Assembly (NCBI GenBank): GCA_012064415.1
Contig: SSNU01000063.1
Coordinates: 221,456 to 285,455, forward strand
Source: Gyrodactylus bullatarudis
Lineage: Eukaryota > Platyhelminthes > Monogenea > Gyrodactylidea > Gyrodactylidae
Reading direction: 5' to 3'
Length of the DNA: 64,000 bases
Shown piece by piece: positions 21,779 to 34,040 of this stretch. The position numbers and the translations under genes were made by a program. The notes under the pieces were generated by a model that was not told the DNA's origin, made no database searches, and saw only the letters and a list, made by a program, of their open reading frames with translations. Numbering within the stretch: position 1 is the stretch's first letter; every line of letters starts with the position of its first letter.

Positions 21779-23960
21779 GAAAAAATTGATTATTTTTATT
21801 TTCTTTCATGTTTGATCATAAAGATTTCTGAATTTCTCTCTGATTCGTTTCCTAGAAATCTACTCATTTCAAATTATTATTTTTCTTGTAATCAGAGCAT
21901 AAAACCTTTGAGTAAATGGATTCTCTTCTAACGAAACTAATTTGAAATTGCTAGTATAAATTTTTACCAATCAAAGTTTAACAGAAATAACCTAGTATGA
22001 AAATTATTTTTTATCATAAGAATCAATTACATCTCTGCAAAATCAGTTTTCAATACTTCTACTCAATCGTAGATCTGAAATAACAAACTATAAGATGGGA
22101 TCATTATCCTTTTTCATCATTCATCATAAGATTCAACTTTTAAAGAGCTTATTTCATTTTTTGATTTCGAATCTTAAACATTGTCACACTAATCACTATA
22201 ACAATCACTGTCATTTTTATAATCCTTATTTTTTAAGAAATACTACACCTTTCTCTCCTTTTTCTTTTTATACAGATAGACCAATACAAGCCAGAATACA
22301 ACATAGTAAGGTAGCAAGCGAACAACGTTATAGTCAATCTATGCCGAACAGCTCCCTGAAGAACTACTTGGTTCGAAATTATGACACTAATCAGAGATTA
22401 TTCTAACGATTTCAAGGCAGAATTTTATATTTCTATAGATTCTGCATCCCCATTTAAAAGCTATAAGAAAACCATCAAGTCAACTCAATAAAAATTTAAA
22501 TATAACTTTTCATGATTGACATCTTTTCATGAGTTCTATGAGAAAGATAATAATTTAATCTAAAATAAGAAACTTAAAAATTCAATAATTTGGTCCTCTT
22601 ACCGTGAATCAGACTCTTCTCATAGAATGAAATTCAAATTTTAAAAATTATTATAAATTCTTAAGAGTAGAAGGAAACTTTCCCTTGACTCTTCTAGTTT
22701 CTGAGCTATTTAAAGTTTAAATTTAAAATTTATCTACCTGTATTTATTTCGAAAATCCTCAACTTCAACTCAGTTTTATGTCTATTTAACCCTTTCGGTG
22801 TCGATGGAAATTTTCTAATTTTTTCGAACCTTCATAACTCTACCAGTTTGATAGGTTTCTGGATCAATTAAAGTTTAAATTGAAGCTCACAATGTGAACT
22901 TACATTTGTAATATTTTTGGCCGAATAATTTGATATTTTCATAGCTAAATTTTGGTTTTTATAAAAACTGTCAAACAACTTGTAGGAAAGAAATCTACCT
23001 CAATTAAGATAGATTAGTCCATGAAGTAACAAAAGTGAAAATAAAATTTCGAAAATTATGCTATTGTAAAAATTTTTCATTGACAAATCTCTATTTTTGA
23101 AAACTTAAAATTCAGGAAAATGATAACAATCGTAGTAATTTATCAATCAAATTAATTTACAACTCCATATTTATGCTGAATTTTAGGTGTTCAAAAATAA
23201 AGATTTTTCAATGAAAAATAAAGAAGAGTCAATGGGAAGTTTCCTTCTACTCATTTGTTGAGAATTATTCCTGAACAAGATGATTTCATTTCTGTCTTTC
23301 TATTTCATTCCTATTTTTCTTAATCGAAAGGCAAAGCAGATTTCACCAAATAACTCGAAACTCTATTGTAAAATAATTTAAGAAGCACATGATTGAAATA
23401 ACCGAAAAATTCTCTACAAAAGTGGAAGATATCATTGAGTCATGGCTGCTAATGGCTAATATCCTTTGATTTTGAGTAACTGAATATTTCGTATTTAACT
23501 TTCTTTGTCGAAATTTGCTCCTATTACTTGCGTTTTAACTTACTTTTACTTTGTACGAGATTTCAAGTAGATCCATCATCCGGTGGGTGAATTTCTTAAC
23601 TTGAAAATTCGTAGAAATAAAGATTCCATTGTAAACTTTTCATTTTTAAATGAAACTTACAAAAAATCTGTCATTCAAGTTAAAAATTATCTTTTTTTTT
23701 GAACTTGTCATCTTAACTCGACAACAAAAGCTTATAACAGAAATATGGTCATTTTTCGAATAGTTTACCGTTTTATTAAGTTTTAAGAACTAATTACTAA
23801 TTAGTAATTAGTCTAAAAATTTGAATATAAGCAATGGTTATTAACCATCAAACGTTTGAGAAAACTCCCTTCATCTATTCACAATATTTTTGCCGAAAAC
23901 CATTTTTCCCATCAATACAGTGTGCATTAGAATCTGGAAAACGAAAAATACCTTATCATT
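21779..23960. other. Gene-poor AT-rich stretch
   Basis: No supported gene. The frame at 22095-22406 is composition-driven. A ~50-bp piece ending ATGCCGAACAGCTCCCTGAA near 22365 is similar to a piece near 33960. The motif TTAACCCTTTCGGTGTCG lies at 22786-22803. Confidence 0.35.
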
Positions 23961-23965
23961 GTTGA

Positions 23966-24426
23966 TGTTAATAATAATAATAATTTATTAACAATACAAG
24001 TGTTAAGTTAAATTTTTTACAATATAATTCTTCATTATAATTCTATTTTTTTAATTCATTTAATCTCATATTTTTAATTGTTCTGTTTAATTTTTTAAAA
24101 ATATTTTTACATTTATTAAAAATGGCAAGTTTTTTTAGCCGTCCGAATTCAGGAGTATTTGATCTCAGTCCTGAGCGGTTTGTGTTATATAATATTGGCG
24201 ATGATTTGATCAGACATATGCTTTTGAGTTCTCGTCTTAATCTTAAGTTATCTCTCGAAAAACCCAATTCGTCTTGGATAAAAGGAGAAAGCTTTCTCCT
24301 GAATCTCTTGAATGCTGTATTAATCTTTTTAGACCAATTTTCTCCTTCTGGATTCCATACGGCTGAGCAATATTCTATTGTCGGTCTAAATATGTATGTT
24401 GTCAAGTTCATAAATACACAATGCAT
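23966..24426 (-). pseudogene. Non-LTR retrotransposon 3' end with (TTA)n tail
   Basis: On the minus strand 24426-24043 encodes a remnant with RPTIEYCSAVWNPEGENW followed by a basic KRFRRKL stretch and an RRELKSICL helix. This is the typical C-terminus that follows the reverse transcriptase of LINE elements (consensus xPxLEYxSxVWxP). It runs to a stop and then to a short AT-rich 3' UTR ending in a TTA trinucleotide tract (about 23965-23992), like the microsatellite tail of many LINEs. The RT core upstream (higher coordinates) is missing or unreadable, so the copy is 5'-truncated. The plus-strand frame at 24122-24715 is its shadow. Confidence 0.72.
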
Positions 24427-25695
24427 TACATATCTTCACATTAAAAAAGAATCAAAGTTATATAATTTAAGTCATTCCAATTTTAAATTCTCTTTAAAAT
24501 GTACCTTGCATCACAAAGTTTACTCCGTATTTTATTCTAGAAGGCACTACTTATGTTTATATCCATATTCAACAGGTGATGAATTCAAAAAAAATTACAA
24601 TCTTTTTTTCAAACTCAGCTGGCTAGTTAACAGCTACAGAATAAAATTTCTGAGAAAATTATTCACAAGAAAATTAACCAACTTATGCCACTATACGTTA
24701 GTGGCCTCAGAATAAAACATAGGAAATTCTGCACCAAATTTCCGGAATTTTGTCTCCCCTCCCCCTATTTTTAACATTCAGATGAGAAATAGCTCTTTTA
24801 TGACCAGCAAAGACCAAATCTGGTAGCAACCTTTTTCATGAGAATGATTTAAAAAAATTACTCAAGAATCAGAGCATATCTCAGATTGACTCCCGAGTTA
24901 TGCATACTTATTGTTTCCGACTAGACGCAAAGAAATTTTAAGTCTAAAAAACTATTTTCTTGAAAATTATGAAATTGATATTTCTCAGACCTAGTCACTT
25001 CTAGGCTGTTCATTCATTTGTATTTAGCAGACAGAAACATGTCAGACATAATTTATTCTGCTTAGAATATGTGATAACTCCATTGATTTCTCTTTTCAAT
25101 TACGATGATTCCGATTCCTTTGATATATTATTGAACTTTATTTTGAAAAATCATTGCATATCTCTCTTATTTAACCTTGTCATATATTATATAATATACT
25201 ATGCATAAACCTCTATCAGCACTATGCTAACTATTGAGTGCTTTAATAAGTGGAGGGATTGTCTAAAATGTCTAAAAATAAATTATGACACATTTTTACA
25301 AAACTATTTTTTTTATGAATAATTTTATATTCTAGTCTACTTTAGCACGTGGAAATAAAAGTCGATTTTTATATAAATATAGTGCATGCTCACAAAAAAC
25401 AAACTAGACTACCATAGATTTCGTTATAGCCAATGGCTTTCAAGTTATATCCGAATCAGCCAATCAGAGATTATCGTGTAAAAATTTGAGCACATAACAA
25501 GTTTTTCTCTCTGCTATGTGTATGTTCTTAAAGAAATATTTCTCTTGTTGTTCACCAATATCTTTTCAATAAAACTCAAGGAGACTAATTATATTGAAAG
25601 GCAAAAAGACCGTTAAGAGAACCAATATTGGTTTGAACTGAAACACATTACCAAACGGATACTCAATAAAAAGGTCATACAAAACAAATGAGCTG
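24427..25695. other. No recognised gene
   Basis: May hold further decayed LINE sequence next to 24426 and the promoter of the gene at 25696. A TC-rich short tract (CTCCCCTCCCCC) occurs at about 24756-24768. Confidence 0.35.
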
Positions 25696-28600
25696 ATGGT
25701 TACAGATTCACAGAAAAAGGACAAAATGAAAGCTTCTGAACTGAAATTTATATCGCCTACTTTGACGCATGGTGAACCGAAAAAGCATAATCAAATGTCA
25801 GATTTCGACACTGACGATTCTGACATTGAGGCTTTACCAGACCAATATCGAAAGAGCAGTTTTGTGCGAGCTAAATCTCAAAAATACAAACAATACGATA
25901 ATGATAAACTGCCTAATCGGCCACAGTCGAATTATATTCCCAGAAATAACCACAGAAATACTTTTACAGACTCCGATAATGACGAAAAGGTTCCAGTGTC
26001 CTTGAAACGAATGTCACATCACAATTATCTATCAAATGACACTTCATCGGCTTCGGTTAGCTCAAGGAATATTAATCTTCCCCCAAAAAATTTCTGTGAA
26101 GGTGAACCAGTTCGTAATGTGGATTTTACTCTAGATCAAGAATATGAAGATTTACACATCTTTCACCCAACCCAATCCAAAAAGTTATACGTATGTCTTT
26201 TTTTGATGCATCGAATTTTTCTAGCAATTTGACAACTTGACAAGTGTTAATCTAAATGATGAGCTTAGAGATAAAGAAAGAAAAATCCTTGCTCTCGAAA
26301 AGTCCCTCAGACAAGCGCAAGGTTTAATCACGGAACTTTCAAATCAACCAATTCAAACTGCCGTTGTAAGCAACTGCTTCCTTTTTGATAAAAAAAATTA
26401 TTTTCTCATCATCATTTTATAAAAAGAGTCCAACACAACAGTTTGATAAAATTCGCAAGAGAGAGCCAAGCTATCATACGAGTAGTCGGCCAAACTCTCA
26501 GACTAATTCCACACGAACTGACAGTGGATTCTCAAATGATAACAACAATCCCGCCAGTTATACGAATGTGAATCCTATTGAAGTAAGAAATGTTACTATA
26601 CTCATAATAAATATAAATTCATCATTAGATTCTGTATTATTATATTGAAAATGCATTCATTTTAGGAGCTACCATTCGATTTTGATAATGAGGTAATAAA
26701 ATACTTGCAAGCGACTTGTTCATACATATTTATCTCACTCTTTGTATATATCAACGCTTGAATATGATTGTATATCTATGAATTGTATTTAAATTAAACC
26801 TTTTAATCACACTTTTTTGTCATTTATAATAATAATACGCCCATGTCATAAAAATGATATTGTTACCAAGTCACTAAATTCTAGTTCAAGAGAAATAAAG
26901 TTTTCTTTTAATATTTGCCTATGATTTCTGAGAATATCTTCTGGATCAATGTCTGCTTTTTTTCATTAGAATCAGAGAAAAAAATCAATTCTTTTCAGAA
27001 TTACTTTTATTATTGTGAAAATATTTTTATTGTCTTACTGATATAAATTCAATGATCATTAAACTATAAAAAATAGGGAGACCCTTTAACTCTTGGCTAA
27101 TCAAGATATTTAAAATTGATCTAAGGAGAATAAAAGAGCTGAAATTAAATTTCGTAAAACGACTGAAACAATGATTTTATATACGGGAAATTTACACTTG
27201 CAGGATCATTTTTTTCGTTTATTTCAGTTACAGTATAATAGACCGATGTTTTTTTACACTTATAGTATCATTATTTATTTTATTTTCTTCATCAGTATCA
27301 AAAGATGAAATAATTTCAGAAACAATATAATATAGACCAATGTAGACTAATATATCAATCATTATCAATCTATTATACTGTAAACTTCCCCTTTATATAC
27401 TGAAGACTATTTAAAAACATCTTATTATGCTAATTTAATTCGTTCAAAATCAATTTTGGCCTGGGTTACAAGTGGTTTCAGTCGATTTTACAATATTTCA
27501 TTTAGCTTTTATTTTTAGATTACTCACAAAACTCTATTAGAACTAATGTTTTCAGACTATTTATATAAGAACTCCATTGTTTTTGAAATTCAATTGATTC
27601 CGGACAGATGCCTGAAATAAATTTGAATTTTTTCATTTGTATCAAACTCAAATCATATATTTTGCTGAGCCGACTTGTGTGTTTTTATCTTCTTCTCACA
27701 TTTAATATTTGTCTACCCTTAAAATTTCTACCCTTAAAACTTATACTGCACATTTTATATCAATAATTCATGTAATTCCTAACAAACTGATCATTGTATT
27801 AATGCAAAGTTTGCAGATACAAAGTTGGGAATCTAGAGAACTCACAAAAATCTCAGTTTATTACATCAAGAATTGTAGTATGAAACTTTCCTGAAATCCA
27901 GATTATGAAGTCTTCACTTTTATCAAATTCTAACAAAATCATTGGAAAATATCGATCTCTAGTATCAACATTTTTGAACTTTTTGAGCAGGGAATTTTCA
28001 TTGACTTTGAAGTAAGGAGTAGACCATTGAATTTTTGACAGACCAGTAATTTCTGATGAATTTTGGATCCTTGAAATTCCATCAATTGAAACGGCCAAGA
28101 AATTTAAATACTATTCTATTTATACTTAATGCAGTGAATTTTTTTATCTAACTAACAAATAAAGCTATTTGATTTTTACAAAAATATCGATTTTTTCATT
28201 AAAAATTCGAATATGTTAGAGATTTTTTGGAATCCTGATAACGAAGCCTACTTTTACTGTATGAAGAAACAAATCTGGAAAAAAGTTTAAGAAAAATGTG
28301 GTCATTTTTCAAATATCCTTACTTTGGGCTGAAATTTTTTGTTCATAAAAAATTTGACAGAATGGTCAAAAGAAGTTCTTCAGGATCAAGATTAGATGAG
28401 AAAATCGATTATGCAAAATCTGTTCTAATGCATAACTTCATTATCGTATGGGAGTTGAATTTCGGTTTCTTGATCATTTTCACTACTTGAAAATCAATGA
28501 AATTTCGAAAAGCCAAAATTCGGCTTTCTTGTCTAATCTAAAGCTTCTTTTGACCATTCTGCCACCTTTTAATCAAAAAAAATTCAGCTTTCAAAATTTC

Positions 28601-29226
28601 CTTATTTTCCGGATAATTTTTTTCTTCAGACGGTTAAAGTTATTATCTGTTATTAAAATCTTTAACATATTCGAATTCTTGATGAAAAAATTGAGATTTC
28701 TGTAAAAAACTTTCACCGCCTCTGAAAAATTTCTCTAATTTTCTTCAATTGGTAAAAGAGAGACTCATATTCTTCATTTCAGAAAATCTCAATCCTATTT
28801 GAATTGTTGATGAAATAATTAACGATCTCCCATCTTCATATCAATCAGCCTAATATAATCCATTCCTAATTATTTTTCTAGGTACAAAATTCTAAGCTTC
28901 TCTCTTCCTCTCCGCAGATTCTGAATGAATTAAAAAACGAAAAAAGAGAATGGGAAAATTACGCCTGCCGTTTGACGAGGGTCATGGTTGAAAAGGAGCG
29001 ATTCTTTCTAACACATGAAAGTCAAGGCTGTTCCCCTCAGTGTAAATTTGAGACTGAAAATGAACGAAGATGGGCCGTCTTTTCAATGGAAGTACTCCGA
29101 CGTCTCTTGAAACATTCCCCAAGAGAAGTTGATAATCTCATCAAAACTGGTTACTCGGATTTCTTCGATGTTATGAAATTCGACACTTCGTTGGATTCCC
29201 CGCGACCACTTGAAAGAAAATTATGA
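25696..29226 (+). CDS. Five-exon gene of unknown function with 27-nt microexon
   Basis: Exons 25696-26190, 26225-26365, 26427-26582, 26666-26692 and 28918-29226 join in frame with GT-AG introns of 34, 61, 83 and 2225 nt to give about 375 residues. Residues 1-160 are Ser/Asp/Asn/Lys-rich and probably disordered. Exon 2 is a coiled-coil-like segment (LRDKERKILALEKSLRQAQGL). Exon 3 is Ser/Thr/Asn-rich. Exon 4 encodes only ELPFDFDNE. Exon 5 begins with a charged helix (LNELKNEKREWENYACRL) followed by a conserved-looking globular end with HSPREVDNLIKTGYSDFFDV. No signal peptide or membrane segment. An intracellular adaptor is the most that can be inferred. The last intron holds two inverted-repeat elements and could hide further small exons. 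Confidence 0.68.
26666..26692 (+). other. 27-nt microexon
   Basis: The sequence between TTTTAG and GTAATA is exactly nine codons (ELPFDFDNE) and keeps the frame between flanking phase-0 introns. Whether it is constitutive or skipped cannot be told from the sequence; skipping would leave the frame intact. Confidence 0.5.
27131..27511. repeat. Inverted-repeat element in intron
   Basis: Imperfect arms: TAAAAGAGCTGAAATTAAAT with TTTCGTAAAACGACTGAAAC at the left, and the inverted GTTTCAGTCGATTTTACAAT with TTTCATTTAGCTTTTA at the right. The interior contains the GGGAAATTTACACTTGCAG block shared with 13432-13570. The ends resemble the central block of the 15146 palindrome (CTTGGATGAAATTTCGTAAA), suggesting related termini. 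Confidence 0.6.
28158..28852. repeat. FB1 foldback element (diverged) in intron
   Basis: The left arm has GATTTTTACAAAAATATCGA, CATTAAAAATTCGAATATGT and TAGAGATTTTTTGGAATC. The right arm ends CTCCCATCTTCATATCAATC, matching the FB1 end. The middle has the FB1 palindromic centre (AGGATCAAGATTAGATGAGA against its inverse). It lies inside the 2.2-kb intron of the 25696 gene, in the same region as the acceptor at 28917. Confidence 0.7.
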
Positions 29227-29265
29227 AAATATAGATACCTTTTTATGGATATAAATATTTGGCCT

Positions 29266-31266
29266 TTTAACAAATTCATACACATCCAACGCCCCTCCCC
29301 TCCAGTGCTTCAGCCAATCAGAAGCCAAAAAATTTCTCATACAACTTGGGATCTCGAATTAAATCACAATAAATCATGAAATTAATATTAATAATACGAC
29401 CAAAAAGCGAATAAAAACCTGGACCAAAATATACATATCTATTTTGAAAGAAAATTTATACACAAAAAATATATTTTTATTTGGAAAGTTCAGCTACATC
29501 AGAGAAAAATTGGATTCGTGGATATTGGCTACAACGAATTTATTTATAACATGGAAATTTATTATGAAGGAGATATCTTAAAACATTTTTTCAGGATTAT
29601 TATCAAAATATTTTCGTAACACAGATATATATGAATTATTTATAATTTTCAATTTTAACAAATTCTATTTTCTTCATTGATATTTCTGAAATGAGTCTTG
29701 AAACTCACAGACCAAGTGACTGTCTACACAAGTGATCAGTCTCTTCAAGTCTCTTAAATTAGTAGTAAGAAATTTGAGTCCCCCCTTTTAAGCAAAATTA
29801 ACTAGGCAGTCTCAGGTCGAGTATGAAAAATAAAATTTAATTATAATTATTTCATTATATATCTACTTTAAAGTATATTCAGAATTTTTATTTTTAAAAA
29901 CAAACAAGTTAATTTCAAACAAAGTTCAGTACTTAGTTTATACTGAGGAGAAATTTGTTTAATCTAAATGCAAATCATGTAATTTCAATATAAAAATCTT
30001 CATAAGTATGATCCCTCTGAGTGAAATATCAATAATTAACATTGATAAATTGAACAACTTTATTATCGGCAAGAGTATGACGAACAATAAAGGGATTATT
30101 GAGTTATGTCAACGTCTCAAGCTTATCCCAACTAAGATACACCATGAATGCAGTGGACGATATGAACTTGAAGAATTCAAATCAACTAATGACGGCTATG
30201 TCTTCAGGTGTTCCAGTTGTAAAAAAATTAGATCCATTCGAGATGGTAATTTTAAAATTTGTATTTAACAAATTCATACACATCCAACGCCCCTCCCCTC
30301 CAGTGCTTCAGCCAATCAGAAGCCAAAAAATTTCTCATACAACTTGGGATCTCGAATTAAATCACAATAAATCATGAAATTAATATTAATAATACGACCA
30401 AAAAGCGAATAAAAACCTGGACCAAAATATACATATCTATTTTGAAAGAAAATTTATACACAAAAAATATATTTTTATTTGGAAAGTTCAGCTACATCAG
30501 AGAAAAATTGGATTCGTGGATATTGGCTACAACGAATTTATTTATAACATGGAAATTTATTATGAAGGAGATATCTTAAAACATTTTTTCAGGATTATTA
30601 TCAAAATATTTTCGTAACACAGATATATATGAATTATTTATAATTTTCAATTTTAACAAATTCTATTTTCTTCATTGATATTTCTGAAATGAGTCTTGAA
30701 ACTCACAGACCAAGTGACTGTCTACACAAGTGATCAGTCTCTTCAAGTCTCTTAAATTAGTAGTAAGAAATTTGAGTCCCCCCTTTTAAGCAAAATTAAC
30801 TAGGCAGTCTCAGGTCGAGTATGAAAAATAAAATTTAATTATAATTATTTCATTATATATCTACTTTAAAGTATATTCAGAATTTTTATTTTTAAAAACA
30901 AACAAGTTAATTTCAAACAAAGTTCAGTACTTAGTTTATACTGAGGAGAAATTTGTTTAATCTAAATGCAAATCATGTAATTTCAATATAAAAATCTTCA
31001 TAAGTATGATCCCTCTGAGTGAAATATCAATAATTAACATTGATAAATTGAACAACTTTATTATCGGCAAGAGTATGACGAACAATAAAGGGATTATTGA
31101 GTTATGTCAACGTCTCAAGCTTATCCCAACTAAGATACACCATGAATGCAGTGGACGATATGAACTTGAAGAATTCAAATCAACTAATGACGGCTATGTC
31201 TTCAGGTGTTCCAGTTGTAAAAAAATTAGATCCATTCGAGATGGTAATTTTAAAATTTGTATTTAA
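29266..31266. repeat. 998-bp direct tandem duplication
   Basis: 29266-30263 and 30264-31261 read as identical at a constant offset of 998 bp; every stretch compared, including the two translated exons, agrees. The junctions share TTTAA microhomology. The unit contains about 740 bp of non-coding sequence plus exon 1 and the first bases of the intron of the Merlin-type transposase. It is a very recent event, or an assembly duplication. Confidence 0.9.
30008..30268 (+). pseudogene. Duplicated exon 1 of the Merlin-type transposase
   Basis: Identical to 31006-31266. It keeps the start codon and the donor GTAATT at 30246, but the acceptor and catalytic exon are not adjacent; the second repeat unit follows instead. 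If its donor were spliced to the acceptor at 31276 it would give the same coding sequence as the downstream copy; otherwise it ends at the TAA that lies in the intron. Confidence 0.75.
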
Positions 31267-31950
31267 AAATTTCTAGGTACATTTTTTTCTGGCTCTAAAC
31301 TACCCCTTTGGAAGATCCTAGCAATTGTTCGTATGATCTGTTACCGAGTTAACTGTATTGAGTACATGATGGCTGAGCTGGAAATTGGCGAAAACACTGC
31401 CGTTTACTGGCACAACTTTGTAAGATATATTTTCTTCGGATATACTGAACGGAAGAATAACATTATTGGCGGACCCGGCATCGCTGTTCAAGTTGATGAA
31501 TCAAGTTTTGTACGAAAAAACTTTCATAAAGATCATGGACGTCAAAGTTCAAATGTCTGGATCTTTGGAGGCGTTGATTCTCTCGGAAAATGTTTCATTC
31601 AGACAATAACTGACAAGTCAAAGACCGCCCTATTGGCCATAATTAGGCAGAGAATACATCCTGGGTCAATTATCATAACTGATGAATACAAAACTTTCCA
31701 TTTTCTTGAAGAAAAAGCACTAGACTCGGATACTTCGATTGGTAGCAAGTATGAATTTGTCAGTCCAAAGAGTCAGCATACCCAACGTATCGAAGTTGTT
31801 TGGTCGGACAAAACATGGAAAGATACTGGAGGAAATAGGAAGATTAATCTTATCGATTCCTACCTGGATCAGTACTTGTTTGGAAATGAGAAAAAGGACA
31901 ATGTGTTTAGAGCTATTAAGGCTATAACTGAGACATATCCCCTGGATTAA
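31006..31950 (+). CDS. Merlin/IS1595 (ISXO2-like) DDE transposase
   Basis: Exon 1 (31006-31243) encodes a zinc-ribbon-like N-terminus (HHEC, then CSSC at about residues 43-72). A 33-nt intron (31244-31276, GTAATT...TTCTAG) joins to exon 2 (31277-31950), giving about 303 residues. Across the junction the protein reads IRDGTFFSGSKLPLWKIL, the canonical block before the catalytic domain of ISXO2-like transposases. Motifs follow in order: VQVDESSFVRKNF (first D), WIFGGVDSLGKCF, PGSIIITDEYKTF (second D) and HTQRIEVVW (third acidic residue of the family). The frame is intact. I did not find Merlin terminal inverted repeats around it, so it is either an element with lost ends or a domesticated gene. 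The 5' half is tandemly duplicated upstream. Confidence 0.85.
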
Positions 31951-32455
31951 TTCTTTCTTGTATTATTTGAAAATAAATTTATATTGACATTTTAATATAC
32001 TTTCCAAAATTACACTCGAAAAATTCTTTTTTGTGATAATATTTGAGCTTTATAAGTACAGCTTTCGACAGTAGGTTTTGTTGATAATAAATTTTGTTCT
32101 ATCTAAGAAAATGAAATCCCTCTAAGTATACTTTTTTTCTTTATAATCAAACATCTACTTGAAAGTAACCATATAAAATTATTATTATTATTTTTAGTAA
32201 CACTTGGTTAGATTTGACAAAATCAAAAAAATTAATCTTCTCTTGAAAATCATTGGAAATTTGAATTCTCCAAGAATCCTGATTGGTTAATAAGTGATAA
32301 CTTTAAACTAATTATGAGTTTTTATAGGCAATCTCCGTAATGTGTTTTATAGTTTGCTTGATTAAATGAGTCGCAAATATTACCTGATTCTTTCTTTAGT
32401 CTCTTGACAGTTATTTGATAGATCAGTGGGAACGAATAAATTTATGTATATGTTA
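31951..32455. other. Non-coding downstream of transposase
   Basis: AT-rich; nothing recognised apart from AATAAATTT shortly after the stop (31971-31976), a plausible polyadenylation site for the transposase. Confidence 0.4.
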
Positions 32456-33173
32456 CAGTGAGAGTGGGAAACCAGTGAAAACTTGGTGAAAATGGGAAAT
32501 GAATTTAATTTTTCCCATTTTCACTGGTTTTTCCCTGAAATCATATATCAAGTGTATTATCTATTCCAGATATATGCGTGAATGGTCTATTCATGTGATA
32601 CACTGTGTGTTACACGTACAAGGGGGGATTTTATTTTATTTATCTCTTCTGTTAGTCCAAGGACTCTTAGGTATTCTTATCTACATGTTTAAGCATTTTG
32701 TCAATGTTATTTTAAAATTTGATATTCATTGTTTGCTAGTTTTGGCTATTGAAAATAACCCTAACAAGGTTTGATAGTTTTTTAAAATACAATTTTTGGC
32801 TTGTAAACAAGTTATTACCTTACCATTCATGTAAATTTATTCTTATTGGTCTATCATTGGGGCTAAAGAGAGAGTAGTTTTAAATATACAATAGGACTTC
32901 TTAAAACTAGAAATTACCTGAAACTAAATTTTAACTAAATTACTCAGAAGAGTTGAATAAAATCCCCCCTTGTACGTGTAATACACAGTGTATCACATGA
33001 ATAGACCATTCACGCATATATCTGGAATAGATAATATGCTTGATATATTATTTCAGGGAAAAAACAGTGAAAATGGGAAAAATATAATTCATTTCCCATT
33101 TTCACCAAGTTTTCACTGGTTTCCCACTTTCACTAGTGATTTCTGTCCACTAACTGATTTCCCATTTTCACTG
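32456..33173. repeat. TA-flanked inverted-repeat element (CAGTG...CACTG)
   Basis: Begins CAGTGAGAGTGGGAAACCAG and ends CATTTTCACTG, each end flanked by TA, as for pogo/mariner-type insertions. Arms of about 190 bp share blocks such as GTATCACATGAATAGACCAT (inverted at the left) and ACAAGGGGGGATTTTATT. The ends contain multiple short sub-repeats of TTTCACTGGTTT and TTTCCCATTTTCAC. No transposase is encoded; the frames at 32499 and 32988 are arm by-products. Non-autonomous element. Confidence 0.82.
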
Positions 33174-33966
33174 TAACATATACATTAGTTAGCTTAAAAT
33201 AAAAATTCTTTTATATTTGATGAGGAAACATTTTTTGAGATTAAAATTATAAGTCTGTACTTTGAATAATTCTATATTTGAGAAACATTCAAGGCTAGAC
33301 TTAGATTAAATAATTCAATATACCATTTTGGCTAATTCTTTATTGTGACGGCATATCATTTCTTCCCCAAAAATTTTTTAAATACTATTTCTGACTTTAT
33401 CGGATTAAAATCTAGAGAATTTTTTTTATTTTTTGATTTTGGGCTCTTGCCAATCAAATAGTTTGTAGTATAATTTAAACTTAATTTTTACCTGACTACC
33501 TTCACCTTTTTAAAATGGATCTCAAATTTTATTTACGTTCACGGACTAAGCTGGTGGAATGAATCTTTGCGATAAATTGCGTGAATATTTTCAGTATATT
33601 CCTGATGTTTTATTGGCATATTGGCAAGAGAAAACATATGGAACCGTTAAATTTCGGATATATTCACAATTTTTATATTACAGTATTCTAAGATTGCAAA
33701 AATAAATTATAAAGAATTAATAGTTTCCTTATTTCTGCATAAGCAAAGACTATTTCCAGAACTACTTCATAATACATCATCATCATTATAAAAAAGAATT
33801 TTTATTCAGAGAATTATTTAATGCCAACAGCACCGAGTATTACCAATTAAGATAAGTATAAAAAATTTAGATAACTCTGATAAAATTAATTTGGACTCAA
33901 AAAATATACAAATCGTAGCAAGATGCAAACAGCGATAAGTGGATCCATGCTGAACAGCTCCCTGAA

Positions 33967-34040
33967 AACCTAATTGACATGAAGATGAGAATTTACTTTT
34001 TTAACAAAAAACTCAATATTTTTCTCAGGAAAGTCAGGAA
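33967..34040. repeat. FB1b foldback end, solo fragment
   Basis: CCTAATTGACATGAAGATGA followed by GAATTTACTTTTTTAACAAA and CTCAATATTTTTCTC, the FB1b terminus. The opposite arm is not found nearby, so this is a truncated copy. Confidence 0.65.

Noticed and set aside
24122..24715. 197-aa plus-strand frame
   Set aside because: Antisense to the LINE C-terminal remnant at 24043-24426, whose minus-strand motifs (EYCSAVWNP) are recognisable; the plus frame has none.
32499..33176. Short frames at 32499-32774 and 32988-33176
   Set aside because: They fall in the arms and loop of the TA-flanked inverted-repeat element.
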